Below are positions 11,648 to 21,360 of a stretch of DNA of 64,000 nucleotides, in pieces. The translations under genes and the position numbers were made by a program. The notes under the pieces were generated by a model. The model was not told the origin of the DNA, did not search any database, and was given only the letters and a program-made list of their open reading frames with translations. The stretch spans positions 124,001-188,000 of the forward strand of contig CP150551.1 of the NCBI GenBank assembly GCA_049487715.1, in the 5' to 3' direction. Origin of the DNA: Pycnococcus provasolii (taxonomy: Eukaryota > Chlorophyta > Pseudoscourfieldiophyceae > Pseudoscourfieldiales). The number at the start of each line of letters is the position of its first letter. The first letter of the stretch is position 1.

Positions 11648-14389
11648 TCAATCGCGCGACGACAGCAACGAACCAACCCAAGCGAACATATCCGTTGTCA
11701 GCAGCATGCAGAACTCGAACATGAATTTCGGTGCAAAGCGGTCAAACGCAAACAAGTGTCTCCTCTGAATGCTCAGGAACGCCGTGGTCACCAGGCACGT
11801 CATCAGGCGTGGGATCACGACGACGACGTCGTCGCACAGTAACAAACTTGCCAACGCAAAACCGCCGTACGTGTTCATCCAAAGCATCGCACCACATCGC
11901 ACGAACGAAAATCCATCGAATCCCACGAAGGCAGCGGTTGTCAGGTGGAGGCGTGCAAACTTGCACGCATGGTCCGTCTGGAAGAAGAAGCGGCTTGCCG
12001 CGAGCTGCAGCAGGAACGTCGCATCCACGGTCGAGGCCACGCCACGCTGCATGATGCACATTTCGAATACGAACAGCGACGCCACGCTTGCCGCGCCACC
12101 CGCGCCACGCAGGCCAATGACAAGCGCGATGGGCACCGAAAGGTGCCTTGCAAGCCAGCGAGCATTCGTATGCTTCCTACGTGCATCCAACACAACGCCA
12201 ACCAAACAACACAGGTAAGCCACTTTCGGCAAGAGCAATCTGCCCACCGCGTCGTTGCCAAAGTGAACAAAAGTCCAAGATGCGCACGCGCACAGGCACG
12301 AGATGCGCAGCGTCCATCCGTGCCAGCAGATGGCTCCAGCAATAGCCGCGGCGCAGTTGATCACCAACACAAGCAGCGGTGAATTGCTCGCCTCCTCCGC
12401 CAGCGCACGCGACGACCACCCAGCAACAAGCGCCACGGCAACCCAGCCTCGACTCTTGCTGCTTTCGCCAAGAAGGAATGACGCGAGAAGCACGCTCTGC
12501 AGCAGATACTCCACCACAACCGCTTCCTCGTCAATGAAACTGCTGCTCGTCAGCGCCACGGCGTGCACCACCGCGGCAACCACCCCGGCACCACGCGGAA
12601 CGGCGGTGGACACATCACCACAACCTCTGAATACAGAATCAAAGAACTTGGTCGTCGTTGTCGTCAGCATCTGATCCGCCAGCGCCCTGGCTGCCATAGC
12701 ACATGCACCAAGCGCCGCTGAGATGGCAACGCCGCCACGAAACAGCACGTACGAAGTCGCCGACACGCCCGCAGCCCACAAGGACAATATTGTCATAGTC
12801 GTCGTCGTCGTCGTCGTCGCGTTCGTCTCCCCCGCCGCGCACATTGCGGCAAACTCAAGCGAAAGCAGGAGCGCGGCGATGCTAGCCAGCATTCCGGGCA
12901 GGTCGAATGCCACCCATTTCGCCGTGACGAGTGCAGCGGCATTCGCGAGGTATTCGCGCAGCGGCGCCTCCGCCTCGCGACCGGAGATAGATGTTGCATT
13001 CGTGTACTCCTCCCGCAGCGACGCAAGCTCGGAGGCGGACAATGCGCCCGCACTCATCTGAGTGTCCAGGTACCGCTTCACCTGCCAAGCATTTCGACGC
13101 AGCGCGGCATGATACGGAGTTCGCCCAGCTAGTCGCCACAGAGCGCGGTCAACGCGACCGACGGATGTGTATGGCACCGGTATACCGAGTAGAAGCGCGA
13201 GCGTCGGCGCAAGGTCAATCTGCGGCATCGATTCGTCGTCGTCGACGACGACCTTCTCTTCCTCCTCCTCCTTTTGCATGATCGCGTGCTTGTTCGATGG
13301 AACCGCCGCCGCGAACAGCGCGGCATCCACCTCCGGTGGCGTACCTCCGCCATGATCGCCCCCGTCCGTCTGCCCGTGGTCGCCAAGAACGAGAAGTAGA
13401 CCGCCTTCGAGCGACCCACCTGGTTGCGCCATGCGCACGAAGTGGGAGAAGATGCGCCTCAGGTCGTCGTCCATTTCTTCCAGCTTGGACTTCATCGCGT
13501 CGCTGTGCACGCCGTGTATGTGTCCAACGTGGTCTACGCCGAGGTAGTGCGCGATGGCTACGTCCCAGTCGTCGTCTCCGTCTTCGAGCATCGGGAACAG
13601 GCTTGATCGCACTCCTCGGTCGACGCCGTGCAGGTCGCGCACATTCAGCGACGGGAACGGCCTGCTCGTGTTTGCGTCAAGCAAGCTGGGAAAGAGCTCG
13701 CCCCACGCCTCGTCGCCGAAGAAGCGCACGCGTAGTCCGTGCGAAAGGCACTGCGCGACGACGTTGTCCGTGGTCACGGCTGACCCTCCGAACGACTTTG
13801 TTATGTCCGCGAACGCGGGCACGGCCCCCGTGGCGATTCCCTTGAGGCGCTGCACGGTGGTCGTTGGCGGGTCTGCGATAAACTTTCGCACGCGCGTCGT
13901 GGCAAGACCTTTGTTTTTGTACAAGGCGTTTTCAATCACTTCGTCGATGCTCTTCAGCCTCGGCGGCGGCGTTTTGGGACTGCTTCTTCTTTGTGCGTTG
14001 TTGTGCTGTTGTGTCGTCCCAGTCCCAGTCCCAGTCGTCGTCGCAGCAGTCGCCAGGTCTCTCCTAAGCGCGTCAATCACGACGACAAGAACTTTCGACA
14101 CTGATCGCGCACCCCACGTTCGCGCGCACGACGACGAAGACGACGAAGACGAAGACGAGGTTGATATTCCTTCACCATCACCAAGTGCATCACCAACAAG
14201 CACGTCCAACGGATCACGGCAGGATGAGGACAGCGTGACATCGGATCGCGAGAGAAAGAAGGCAAGAATGAATGCTGAGAGAGCTAAGACGTGCACTGCC
14301 AATATCAAAAAGAGGTCAAGACGCCGCCGAGAATGACGACGACGACACGTCAAGTGTGACGACGCAGCATACGGCCATACTACTCGCAT
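11648..14389 (-). CDS. PIGO: GPI ethanolamine phosphate transferase 3 (PIG-O-like)
   Basis: Transfers phosphoethanolamine to the third mannose of the GPI precursor in the ER lumen, the group later joined to the protein. The start chosen is the ATG at 14389 (913 residues): an N-terminal membrane span follows (LFLILAVHVLALSAFILAFFL), and the longer frame runs into dispersed repeat copy B. Family motifs: VVVIDALRRD at the alkaline-phosphatase-like active site, PPTTTVQRLKGIATGAVPAF, FGDEAWGELFP, NVRDLHGVD, HYLGVDHVGHIHG and the metal-binding GDHGQTDGGDHGG. The C-terminal half is a series of hydrophobic spans. Length fits the family (about 880-1,100). There is a Thr-rich stretch (NATTTTTTTM) and acidic low complexity. 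Catalytic residues appear intact. Confidence 0.93.
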   Translation of the reverse strand: MRVVWPYAASSHLTCRRRHSRRRLDLFLILAVHVLALSAFILAFFLSRSDVTLSSSCRDPLDVLVGDALGDGEGISTSSSSSSSSSSCARTWGARSVSKVLVVVIDALRRDLATAATTTGTGTGTTQQHNNAQRRSSPKTPPPRLKSIDEVIENALYKNKGLATTRVRKFIADPPTTTVQRLKGIATGAVPAFADITKSFGGSAVTTDNVVAQCLSHGLRVRFFGDEAWGELFPSLLDANTSRPFPSLNVRDLHGVDRGVRSSLFPMLEDGDDDWDVAIAHYLGVDHVGHIHGVHSDAMKSKLEEMDDDLRRIFSHFVRMAQPGGSLEGGLLLVLGDHGQTDGGDHGGGTPPEVDAALFAAAVPSNKHAIMQKEEEEEKVVVDDDESMPQIDLAPTLALLLGIPVPYTSVGRVDRALWRLAGRTPYHAALRRNAWQVKRYLDTQMSAGALSASELASLREEYTNATSISGREAEAPLREYLANAAALVTAKWVAFDLPGMLASIAALLLSLEFAAMCAAGETNATTTTTTTMTILSLWAAGVSATSYVLFRGGVAISAALGACAMAARALADQMLTTTTTKFFDSVFRGCGDVSTAVPRGAGVVAAVVHAVALTSSSFIDEEAVVVEYLLQSVLLASFLLGESSKSRGWVAVALVAGWSSRALAEEASNSPLLVLVINCAAAIAGAICWHGWTLRISCLCACASWTFVHFGNDAVGRLLLPKVAYLCCLVGVVLDARRKHTNARWLARHLSVPIALVIGLRGAGGAASVASLFVFEMCIMQRGVASTVDATFLLQLAASRFFFQTDHACKFARLHLTTAAFVGFDGFSFVRCGAMLWMNTYGGFALASLLLCDDVVVVIPRLMTCLVTTAFLSIQRRHLFAFDRFAPKFMFEFCMLLTTDMFAWVGSLLSSRD

Positions 14390-14443
14390 GCGATTTTTGA
14401 TCAGCACCGGCAGGTGGGACCACACCACAGGTCTACTAAAAGG

Positions 14444-14645
14444 TTCCCCGGGGATCCTCCGTAGGACCATCTGTCTGATCCACGATTGGTTGGGCACTTG
14501 GGGATCCCGGTCGTGCCAAACAAATGAATGGCGGCATGCACATACATGTAAACATTCCAGACGTGTGCTTCGTGTGGGGACCTCCCCCCGCACGTCCCGG
14601 CTCCTATAAGCTGTGTCAACGGCGACGCGGCGGCGTTCCCTCCCA
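14444..14645 (+). repeat. dispersed repeat, copy B
   Basis: Second copy of the module at 3041-3265. It starts TTCCCCGGGGATCC, 55 bp upstream of the PIG-O start codon, and can be read as MNGGMHIHVNIPDVCFVWG from the ATG at 14524. The end matches copy A at GGCGACGCGGCGGCGTTCC. Confidence 0.8.
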
Positions 14646-14776
14646 CAAAAGGGGCGCGAGTGAAAGAGAAGCGTGTGTGGTGCAAACCCCTAACTGGCCC
14701 TTGTGGACAATGGGGTTTCTTACATTGTCTTTGGAATAATATATGGTGATAACGTTATGGAGACGGGATCACGTGA

Positions 14777-15154
14777 TATCCTGGCCGGACATCACGTGAA
14801 CGGTTCTTAGGCTTCCCAGCCTTCGACACCAGGAAGTTTTATGAAGCATGTGTTGAAAATCTCGAGGACCTCGGAATCGACAACCTCACACACACTCCAA
14901 CTTTCCGTCGAATCGAAGACATTTTCAAGGACTACTTCGACAATCTGGAGACAATCAAGACCGCTCTTCTGTATCGCGTCGTGGACAAGGACAAATATAA
15001 AGACATACTGTCTACGCTCGACACGAAATCGAATATGCCAACGTTCGCAAAGCTCAGCGACCAGCTGGAAAAGCACTGGCTGCGCACTACCTCTGACTAC
15101 CGCCAAGACGAAATCGAAAACAAAAAGAAACATAATCCTGAAACCGTATCCTAG
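14777..15154 (+). pseudogene. coding remnant, possible mobile-element protein (block 1)
   Basis: Open from after a TGA at 14774 to TAG at 15152. There is no ATG at the head, but a plausible splice acceptor TTCTTAG lies at 14804-14810. The peptide is charged and helical-looking: FDTRKFYEACVENLEDLG, then TFRRIEDIFKDYFDNLETIK, then FAKLSDQLEKHWLRTTSDYR, ending KKKHNPETVS. The hydrophobic and charged spacing suggests a real helical protein, such as a capsid- or gag-like fragment or host exon, but I recognise no family. It follows repeat copy B. Confidence 0.4.
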
Positions 15155-15632
15155 TTACGCGCGTCACCTAGGCGACTCTTCGTGCTCGCACGCATTTGCG
15201 AATGATGGAACTGTCTTGAATCTCACATCCAAAAAATCCAAAAGAATCGAAACGAGCATGCTGCGAAATAACAGGTACCGCATACTCGACGAGAACGACA
15301 ACGGAGAAGCGTCAACGGAACAACAATATGAGCCTCAAGAACACACCCCGGTACACGACAGCAGACCACTACCGCAGCAGCTTTCTCCTACGCAAAACGC
15401 ACAAGAAAAACTGCAACAAACGCAGCTCCACGGCAGCGAAAACATAACTCAGCAGCAGCCATACCACCAGCAACCATACCAGCAACAGCAGCCATTGCCA
15501 GTACGAGCAGTTGTACACGGGGGCTTTCGGCGCCCTCATCAAGACGACTACCATGGCGGCGTTGCGAGCACCGGATTTTTTGCACGTGGTAGACTTGAAC
15601 AAGGTGGACGCAAAAAAACCGCTGCTGATTAG
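15155..15632 (+). pseudogene. glutamine-rich coding remnant (block 2)
   Basis: A different frame from the preceding block; it is open past 15632 upstream to 14841, but its bias only looks coding after about 15180. It encodes a Gln/Pro-rich tail (YEPQEHTPVHD, QQPYHQQPYQQQQPLPV) and a Gly/Arg end (GFFARGRLEQGGRKK). It could be the same protein after a frameshift or intron. Not recognised. Confidence 0.3.
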
Positions 15633-15723
15633 GAAAAAGGTGCGTGCAGACGAGCTGAGCGGGAGGGAACCGCACGAGGAACAACAAAGCCCGAACCCGG
15701 CTGGCCTGCTTCGCCTCCCCTGA
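15511..15723 (+). pseudogene. short basic coding remnant (block 3)
   Basis: A third frame that overlaps block 2 and reads MAALRAPDFLHVVDLNKVDA, then KKPLLIRKKVRADELSG, and stops at 15723. Codon use resembles real genes. With blocks 1 and 2 it looks like one decayed or spliced gene spread over three frames. No family recognised. Confidence 0.3.
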
Positions 15724-15817
15724 CTGACTTCGGGCCTGCTTCGCCTCCCCCGTTCAAGTTTTTGAATCCTCATCCTCGCTTCATTCATTCTTTGACCCGC
15801 TTGTCTCTTTCCAGGTG

Positions 15818-18304
15818 ATGTCCACCATGGCGCCTTCCTCCTCCTCCTCATCAGCATCCTCCGCTCTCCTTTTCACTCGCATGAAGACTTGGCGATCGTG
15901 AGTTTTGTCTTTGCGAAGCAATGCGTTCTCGAACCCGACGAACGACGGCACGTTCACAATCTTCTCGAACGCCGTCCTCGAAGCCATCTCTAGCTCTTTT
16001 CCTTCGTCGCTGGCGGAATTGGCGCGAATCAGTGGGGTGGGTTCGCAGAAGTGTCGGGAATATGGGGATGACGTACTTCGTATCGTACAAGAACATGTCG
16101 CGCGAACGATCAATCGGAAACGAAACGCTGCAACACAGGAACATACACAGGAGAGGCTTCCGGGAGCTACAGTGGACGCGAACGCTAACACGGGCGGCGC
16201 AACACCGAACGTAAACGTGCACCCCATGTTCCTCAACGCCGTGCAAAAGAACGCAATCAAAAAACCACGGAGAGACAGCAGTACCGGTGGGGTAGCTTCT
16301 ACAACCGCCGCCCCAAAGGCGATCCCAAACACGATGAGTCTTGCAGATGCAGAAAAGTCAAAAACGCAAATGAACGAGACGCAGCGACGCGTACTCGACT
16401 TGGCCGTCAACCAGAAGAGAAACGTCTTCTTCACCGGATCGGCAGGAACAGGAAAGAGCTTCGTCACAAAAACTCTCATCGCACTGCTGAGGCACAAACG
16501 GTACAGCGGCGACGACACCAAGGTGGCTGTCGTCGCACCGACGGGCATCGCCGCAATGCCGCTCGGAGGAACGACGGTGCACAAATTCATAGGCGCTGGT
16601 CTCGCTGCTGGTAAGGTCGAAAGCGTCGTCGACCGAGTGCACAGCAGCAAGACCGCGAAGCAGCGATGGATCGCCACCGAAGTGCTGATTATTGACGAAG
16701 TGTCCATGCTGGACGCGGACTTGCTCGCAAAGCTCGACGCAGTGGGACGCGAGATTCGCGAGAATCCTGACGTCCCATTCGGTGGAATGCAGGTGATAGC
16801 GACTGGCGACTTTTTCCAGCTCCCACCCGTCAACAAGACCGCGTATACACCGCCATTCTGCTTTATGAGCGCGTCATGGAAAGCAGCCAGCTTCGAGTGC
16901 ATCGAACTCGTTGATGTGGTGAGACAGAAGGATCCGGAATTGATTCATGCGCTTCAGACGCTGCGTCGCGGGATCGTGGATGCGCGTACGCGAACCCTTC
17001 TCGCCAAGGTGAGCCGCCCACTGCCGCCTCGACGTGGAGAGTCAGGCGACGACATTTTGCCAACACGTCTCTACGCCACTAACAGGGATGTCGATGCAGA
17101 AAACCTGCAGAACTTGGCTAGGCTTCCAAGCGAGGAGGTATCAATCAACGCCCGAGACGTCGGCGATCGCGGCGCGGTGCGCGAAATGCTCGAGAAGAGC
17201 GCGCCCGCACCAGCTCAGCTTCGACTCAAGAAGGGTGCGCAGGTGGTACTGCTGCGTGCGATCGACTCAACCGGCTCACCAGGCAACGGTCTGGTCAATG
17301 GATCACGTGGCGTCGTCGTGGGATTCTCCTCTTCTCAGAAGGATGTGAACAGCACGTATCGCATGACCGGGCCCAACGCCACGAAGGACGGCTTGGTGTC
17401 CCTGGAGGGATTCACCAAGTTTCCCATAGTGAGCTTCGAGAATGGAATGGGCAAACGTGTCCAGGTGATTCTTGGGCCTGCAGCGTTCTCGGCATTCGCG
17501 GAGGGCAAGTACGCCGACCGCCTTCAAATTCCTCTCAAGCTGGCGTGGGCGCTCACGGTCCACCGGTGTCAAGGAATGACGCTGCAGTACATGGAGGCTG
17601 TCGTGGGCGACGCATTCGACTTCGGGCAGGTGTACGTGGCACTTTCGCGCGCCGTGGACTGTGAAGGCCTTAGTGTCCGGGGATTTGTGGAAAGCAAAGT
17701 GAAGGCACACCCTGCCGTCGCACAATTCTACAGGCAAGTCTTTGCGCCTTCATCAGCGGCGGCGGCGGCGGTAGCAGCGTCTTCAGGGGCTGCGACCGCA
17801 CACTACGTGGCTCCATATGCAGCAGCACCGCCACGCCTGAGTGGCGGCAGCTTTGCGCAGCCAATGCCACATTCCACGCTGCCACGCCAGAGCAGCGGCC
17901 CCCTGCATTCACCACCCGCGAGTGGTGGCGGCAGTTTTGTGCAGCAGCCAATGCCATATTCCACGCTGCCACGCCAGAGCAGCGGCCCCCTGCATTCACC
18001 ACCCGCGAGTGGTGGCGGCAGTTTTGTGCAGCAGCCAATGCCACCTTCCACGCTGCCACGCCAGAGCAGCGGCCTCCTGCATTCACCACCCGCGAGTGGT
18101 GGCGGCAGCTTTGTGCAGCAGCCAATGCCGCAACGCCACAGTAGTGGTTTCGCCTCGCAGTTCTCGCCGCCGCAGGCGTGCGAGGCAGTGCCCCCACGCC
18201 AAAGCAGCGGACATCAGCTGGAAGCACGACCTACTCCCTCTTTTCTTGGTGGCAACATCGCCCCACCACCACGTCAGAATGCGTCGTGGTGGCCGCCACG
18301 TTGA
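15818..18304 (+). CDS. PIF1: PIF1-family DNA helicase with N-terminal HRDC domain
   Basis: The ATG at 15818 begins MSTMAPSSSSSS and enters an HRDC domain (nucleic-acid binding, as in RecQ helicases: LFTRMKTWRS ... LARISGVGSQKCREYG). An in-frame TGA at 15899 interrupts it. Removing a 21-nt GTGAGT...GAAG segment (15898-15918) removes the stop, keeps the frame and gives the normal HRDC length. The PIF1 helicase core follows: Walker A GSAGTGKS, PTGIAAMPLGGTTVHKFIG, Walker B LIIDEVSML, ATGDFFQLPPV, RLKKGAQVVLLRAID, ALTVHRCQGMTL and VYVALSRAVD. PIF1 enzymes are 5'-3' helicases in telomere, mitochondrial and G4-DNA maintenance. The C-terminal tail carries four Pro/Ser/Gly-rich repeats. The stop is followed by TGTAA. 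Confidence 0.92.
17860..18135 (+). repeat. 87-bp tandem repeat in the PIF1 tail
   Basis: A unit encoding 29 residues (HSPPASGGGSFVQQPMP then STLPRQSSG) is repeated about three and a half times with nearly identical DNA, starting near 17860 and spaced 87 bp (for example 17876, 17963, 18050). It is in frame, so the C-terminal tail length probably varies between strains. Confidence 0.9.
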
Positions 18305-18681
18305 ATGACTTAAGTGTAATGAACCAGTAATACAGTAAAGACAAAATTTGACAGGTGGAGGATGGTCAGTGGTCGGCTACCCGCAAAATCATATCATACA
18401 GGTATTGTTACAGTTCTTTCGAGAAAACCCGAACGTTTTCTTTCCTAACCTTAACCGTTCCCTTCCACCTTTCCCTTCCCCTGGCCGAGACCTCGTCTTC
18501 GTCCGGGGCCAACGAATGCCGGTTCGCGCCCAACCGGTTCGGCACCACACCATGGCCTCTCTCTCTCTCACGTCGCACGTGCACGTGCAGTCTGCCTGGC
18601 TCTGTCTCAGCGATGTGTCAGGCTCGAACACATGCATTTTTGCCATCATTGTTATTTTGTTGTACATAAGGGACCTGACCT
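18305..18681. other. intergenic, PIF1 3' end and channel 5' end
   Basis: Contains TGTAA at about 18316 after the PIF1 stop and a T/C-rich stretch. No supported gene is seen. Confidence 0.4.
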
Positions 18682-21360
18682 ATGATGATGGCGGACCATC
18701 ATACGCCAGCTGCTGCGCAGGTGAGCGGCGCACAGGTTACGGAGAAGCGTATCAGCGATACCGGCGCTACGGTAGACACGTCAGGGCACTCGCAAGACGA
18801 GAAGAAGTCCGTCGCCTCGAACCACCACAGTGCCTCACATAACGGAAACAGCGCAGCCTTGCAACCCTCCCCGCCAGCAGCCGCAAGGTCGCCGCAAGGC
18901 GCAAACAGCAACTCCGCAGGTTTGTCGCCAAACGCCATGATGTCCCCCGAAAGCCGCGAAGGGGGAATCGAACCGCGCGTCACGAGAAGGCCGCCGAGAA
19001 GCAAATTGAACATCTCGCCAACGCCGCCAGGCGCTACGGCCAAGTCGCCAAACTGACAAGGTCTCATAGACTCGACGCTCGACGACGAACTCAAAAAGTA
19101 CGACGGGTACTCGAGCTTGGACGTGGACAGGCGAAGACGCATGCACCAGCGTTTCTTTGGCCAAGAGCCGGCAAAGAGAATAAGCACGGATAAAACAAGC
19201 TTGGAGGACAAAAAGAATGGCGGCGCCGCCGCAACTTCGCCAGCGGACTCGAAATCATCACGCGGCTCACCGTCGCCAACGCGCAACCGTCACAATGCCG
19301 CCTGGGATCAGCACCGACAATACGACGACGCGCCAACGCCAACGCAGTCGCACTCGTCCATCCCATGCATCTCGTGGACAAGACGCCAACCAGCAGGGGA
19401 CGACTTTGACGAAGACCATCAGCTGCAGCAACTCCACCAGACAAAACATCGTCGTATGTCCGCGTCCGTCTCCGCCTCCACCGCCGCCAACGCTGTATTC
19501 TTCGATCCAAGGGACAACTTCAGACTACACTGGGATGCGCTCATGGCGCTGTGCGTATGCTACAACTGTCTCATCGTTCCCGTGCGCATAGGCTTCTCTG
19601 AGAAGTCGAAGTGGTCGCCGCTCGCCATCACCGACCTCGTCATCGATCTGCTGTTCTTGCTTGACATCTTCCTGAACTTTCACACCGGATTCGACGATGC
19701 AGGGTACGTCCTCATGGACCGCAAGCTCGTGCGGCGCAAGTACCTGACGACGTGGTTCACCTTCGACCTCACCTCGTCGTTTCCATTCGATATGCTCGTC
19801 ATCATCACCGCGTCGTCCGCCGCGAGCTCGAACTTGCTGCTCTACCTCCGCCTTCCACGCCTTCTCCGGCTGCTGCGCCTGCCGCGGCTTTTCCGCTACA
19901 TGTCCAAGTGGGAGCACTCGTTCACCATCTCCAATTCCTCGGCGCTGCGTATGATCAAGCTCGTCTTCTTCATCCTCTTCTTCGCGCATCTCAACGCCTG
20001 CCTGCAGTTCTTCGCCGCGGACCTTGAGCACTTTCCCACCGACGGATGGGTTGTTCGCGAGGATCTGCTCAATCGCTCGAACTTTGTGAGGTACACGCAT
20101 GCGCTGTTCAAGAGCCTTAGCCACATGCTGTGCATAGGGTACGGGCTTTACCCGCCTTACACCGTTGTGGAATTGTGGATTACCATGCTCAGCATGTGCA
20201 TCGGCGCGTCGTTCTACGCGGCACTCGTCGGTATCATGAGCACGCTCATCATGAACATGGACCGCAGTGGTGCGCTTTACGAACAAATGGTCGAGCAGTG
20301 GAAAGAGTACTTCCGCTTCCGCCGCCTCGACCCCACCCTTCGCACAAGGATCCTGCGCTTCTTCGAGAACACGTGGCGCACACGCAAGCTTTTCTCGGAG
20401 CGAGACCTGCTCGCCGAGCTGCCTCCCAACCTTCGCACGGACATTGCAATGAATATCTGTGGCGACCTTGTCGAGAAGGTGCCTCTGTTCAAGGTGGTCA
20501 ACCCCGTCGTCGCCATGATGCTCGTTCCGCTCATGGAGCCTGTCAGCCTCATGACCGGCGAGCTCGTGTACCGCGAGAAGGAGATTGCAGACGAGATGTT
20601 CTTCATATCCAGCGGCGAGATTCAGATTGAGTCCGCCGCAGGCGTCGTGTTCACCACGCTCGGCGCCGGCTCTTACTTTGGTGAATTCTCGTTCTTGTAC
20701 GACGCGAGTCCCACGCGCACCGCACACGCGCGCGCCATCGTGGTGACGCAGCTCTTTTCGCTGTCTCGAGATGGATTCCAGCACGTTTCACGCGTCTACC
20801 CTGAGCTGAAGTTTCTCATGCTGCAGATTGCGGATGCGCGCACGGCAGTCTTCAAGGCGAAGGCACGAAAGGTGGCCGCGGCGAAGGAAGCGGAATCGAG
20901 GAGGACGACGATGTCGGATGGGGATTCTGGCAAACCGAGCCGTCGTCAGACGCGAATTGTAGATGGACAAGCTGGCTTAACTGTCGACGTTGAGCCCGCA
21001 GGAAGTGCCGACGCCGGCGCCGGTGCCGGTGCCGACGATGCCGAAATGGGCGGCGCGCCATTTGGCGACAATGGAGATAAGGCAGACTTGCCGGTTTCTC
21101 CCACGGAAAGCAAGGAAGAGGCTGCCGAGAAGGAAGAGCTACTGAATCAAGACTTTATGCGTGCGCTTGAAACGAAATCGGAGCCTCAGTCGGATTTGAA
21201 GAACCTTGCTTCCGCCGCTGTCGCAGGTCGGCGATGGAAGAAGGCGGCATTCAAGATCGCCGCCGTGGCGCAGTTTGGCAAGAGCAACAAGGTGGCGTCG
21301 TCCGCCGATGGCGCCAAGGAACAGGAGGAGTCCGCGTCCGCGTCGGCGGAGCAAGAATAG
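18682..21360 (+). CDS. cyclic-nucleotide-binding voltage-gated K+ channel (HCN/EAG type)
   Basis: A six-span channel with a C-terminal cyclic-nucleotide-binding domain, expected in plasma or ciliary membrane. Seen: S1-S3 (ALMALCVCYNCLIVP ..., LVIDLLFLLDIFLNF), an S4 with periodic Arg (RLPRLLRLLRLPRLFRYM), S5 (IKLVFFILFFAHLNACLQFF), pore helix and filter SLSHMLCIGYG, S6, C-linker, and a CNBD with FFISSGEIQIE and GSYFGEFSFLYDASPTRTA, where the PTR motif contacts the nucleotide phosphate. The filter CIGYG matches animal HCN channels. The coding frame is continuous after TGA 19054-19056. The Ser/Pro-rich N-terminus from the ATG at 18682 is in the same frame before it, so an intron probably removes the TGA (GT at 18920 to AG at 19060 would keep frame). 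The alternative is a start at the ATG at 19141. Confidence 0.9.

Noticed and set aside
11648-14593. Longer PIG-O start at 14593
   Set aside because: The extra 68 residues are encoded by dispersed repeat copy B; the ATG at 14389 is followed by the expected membrane span.
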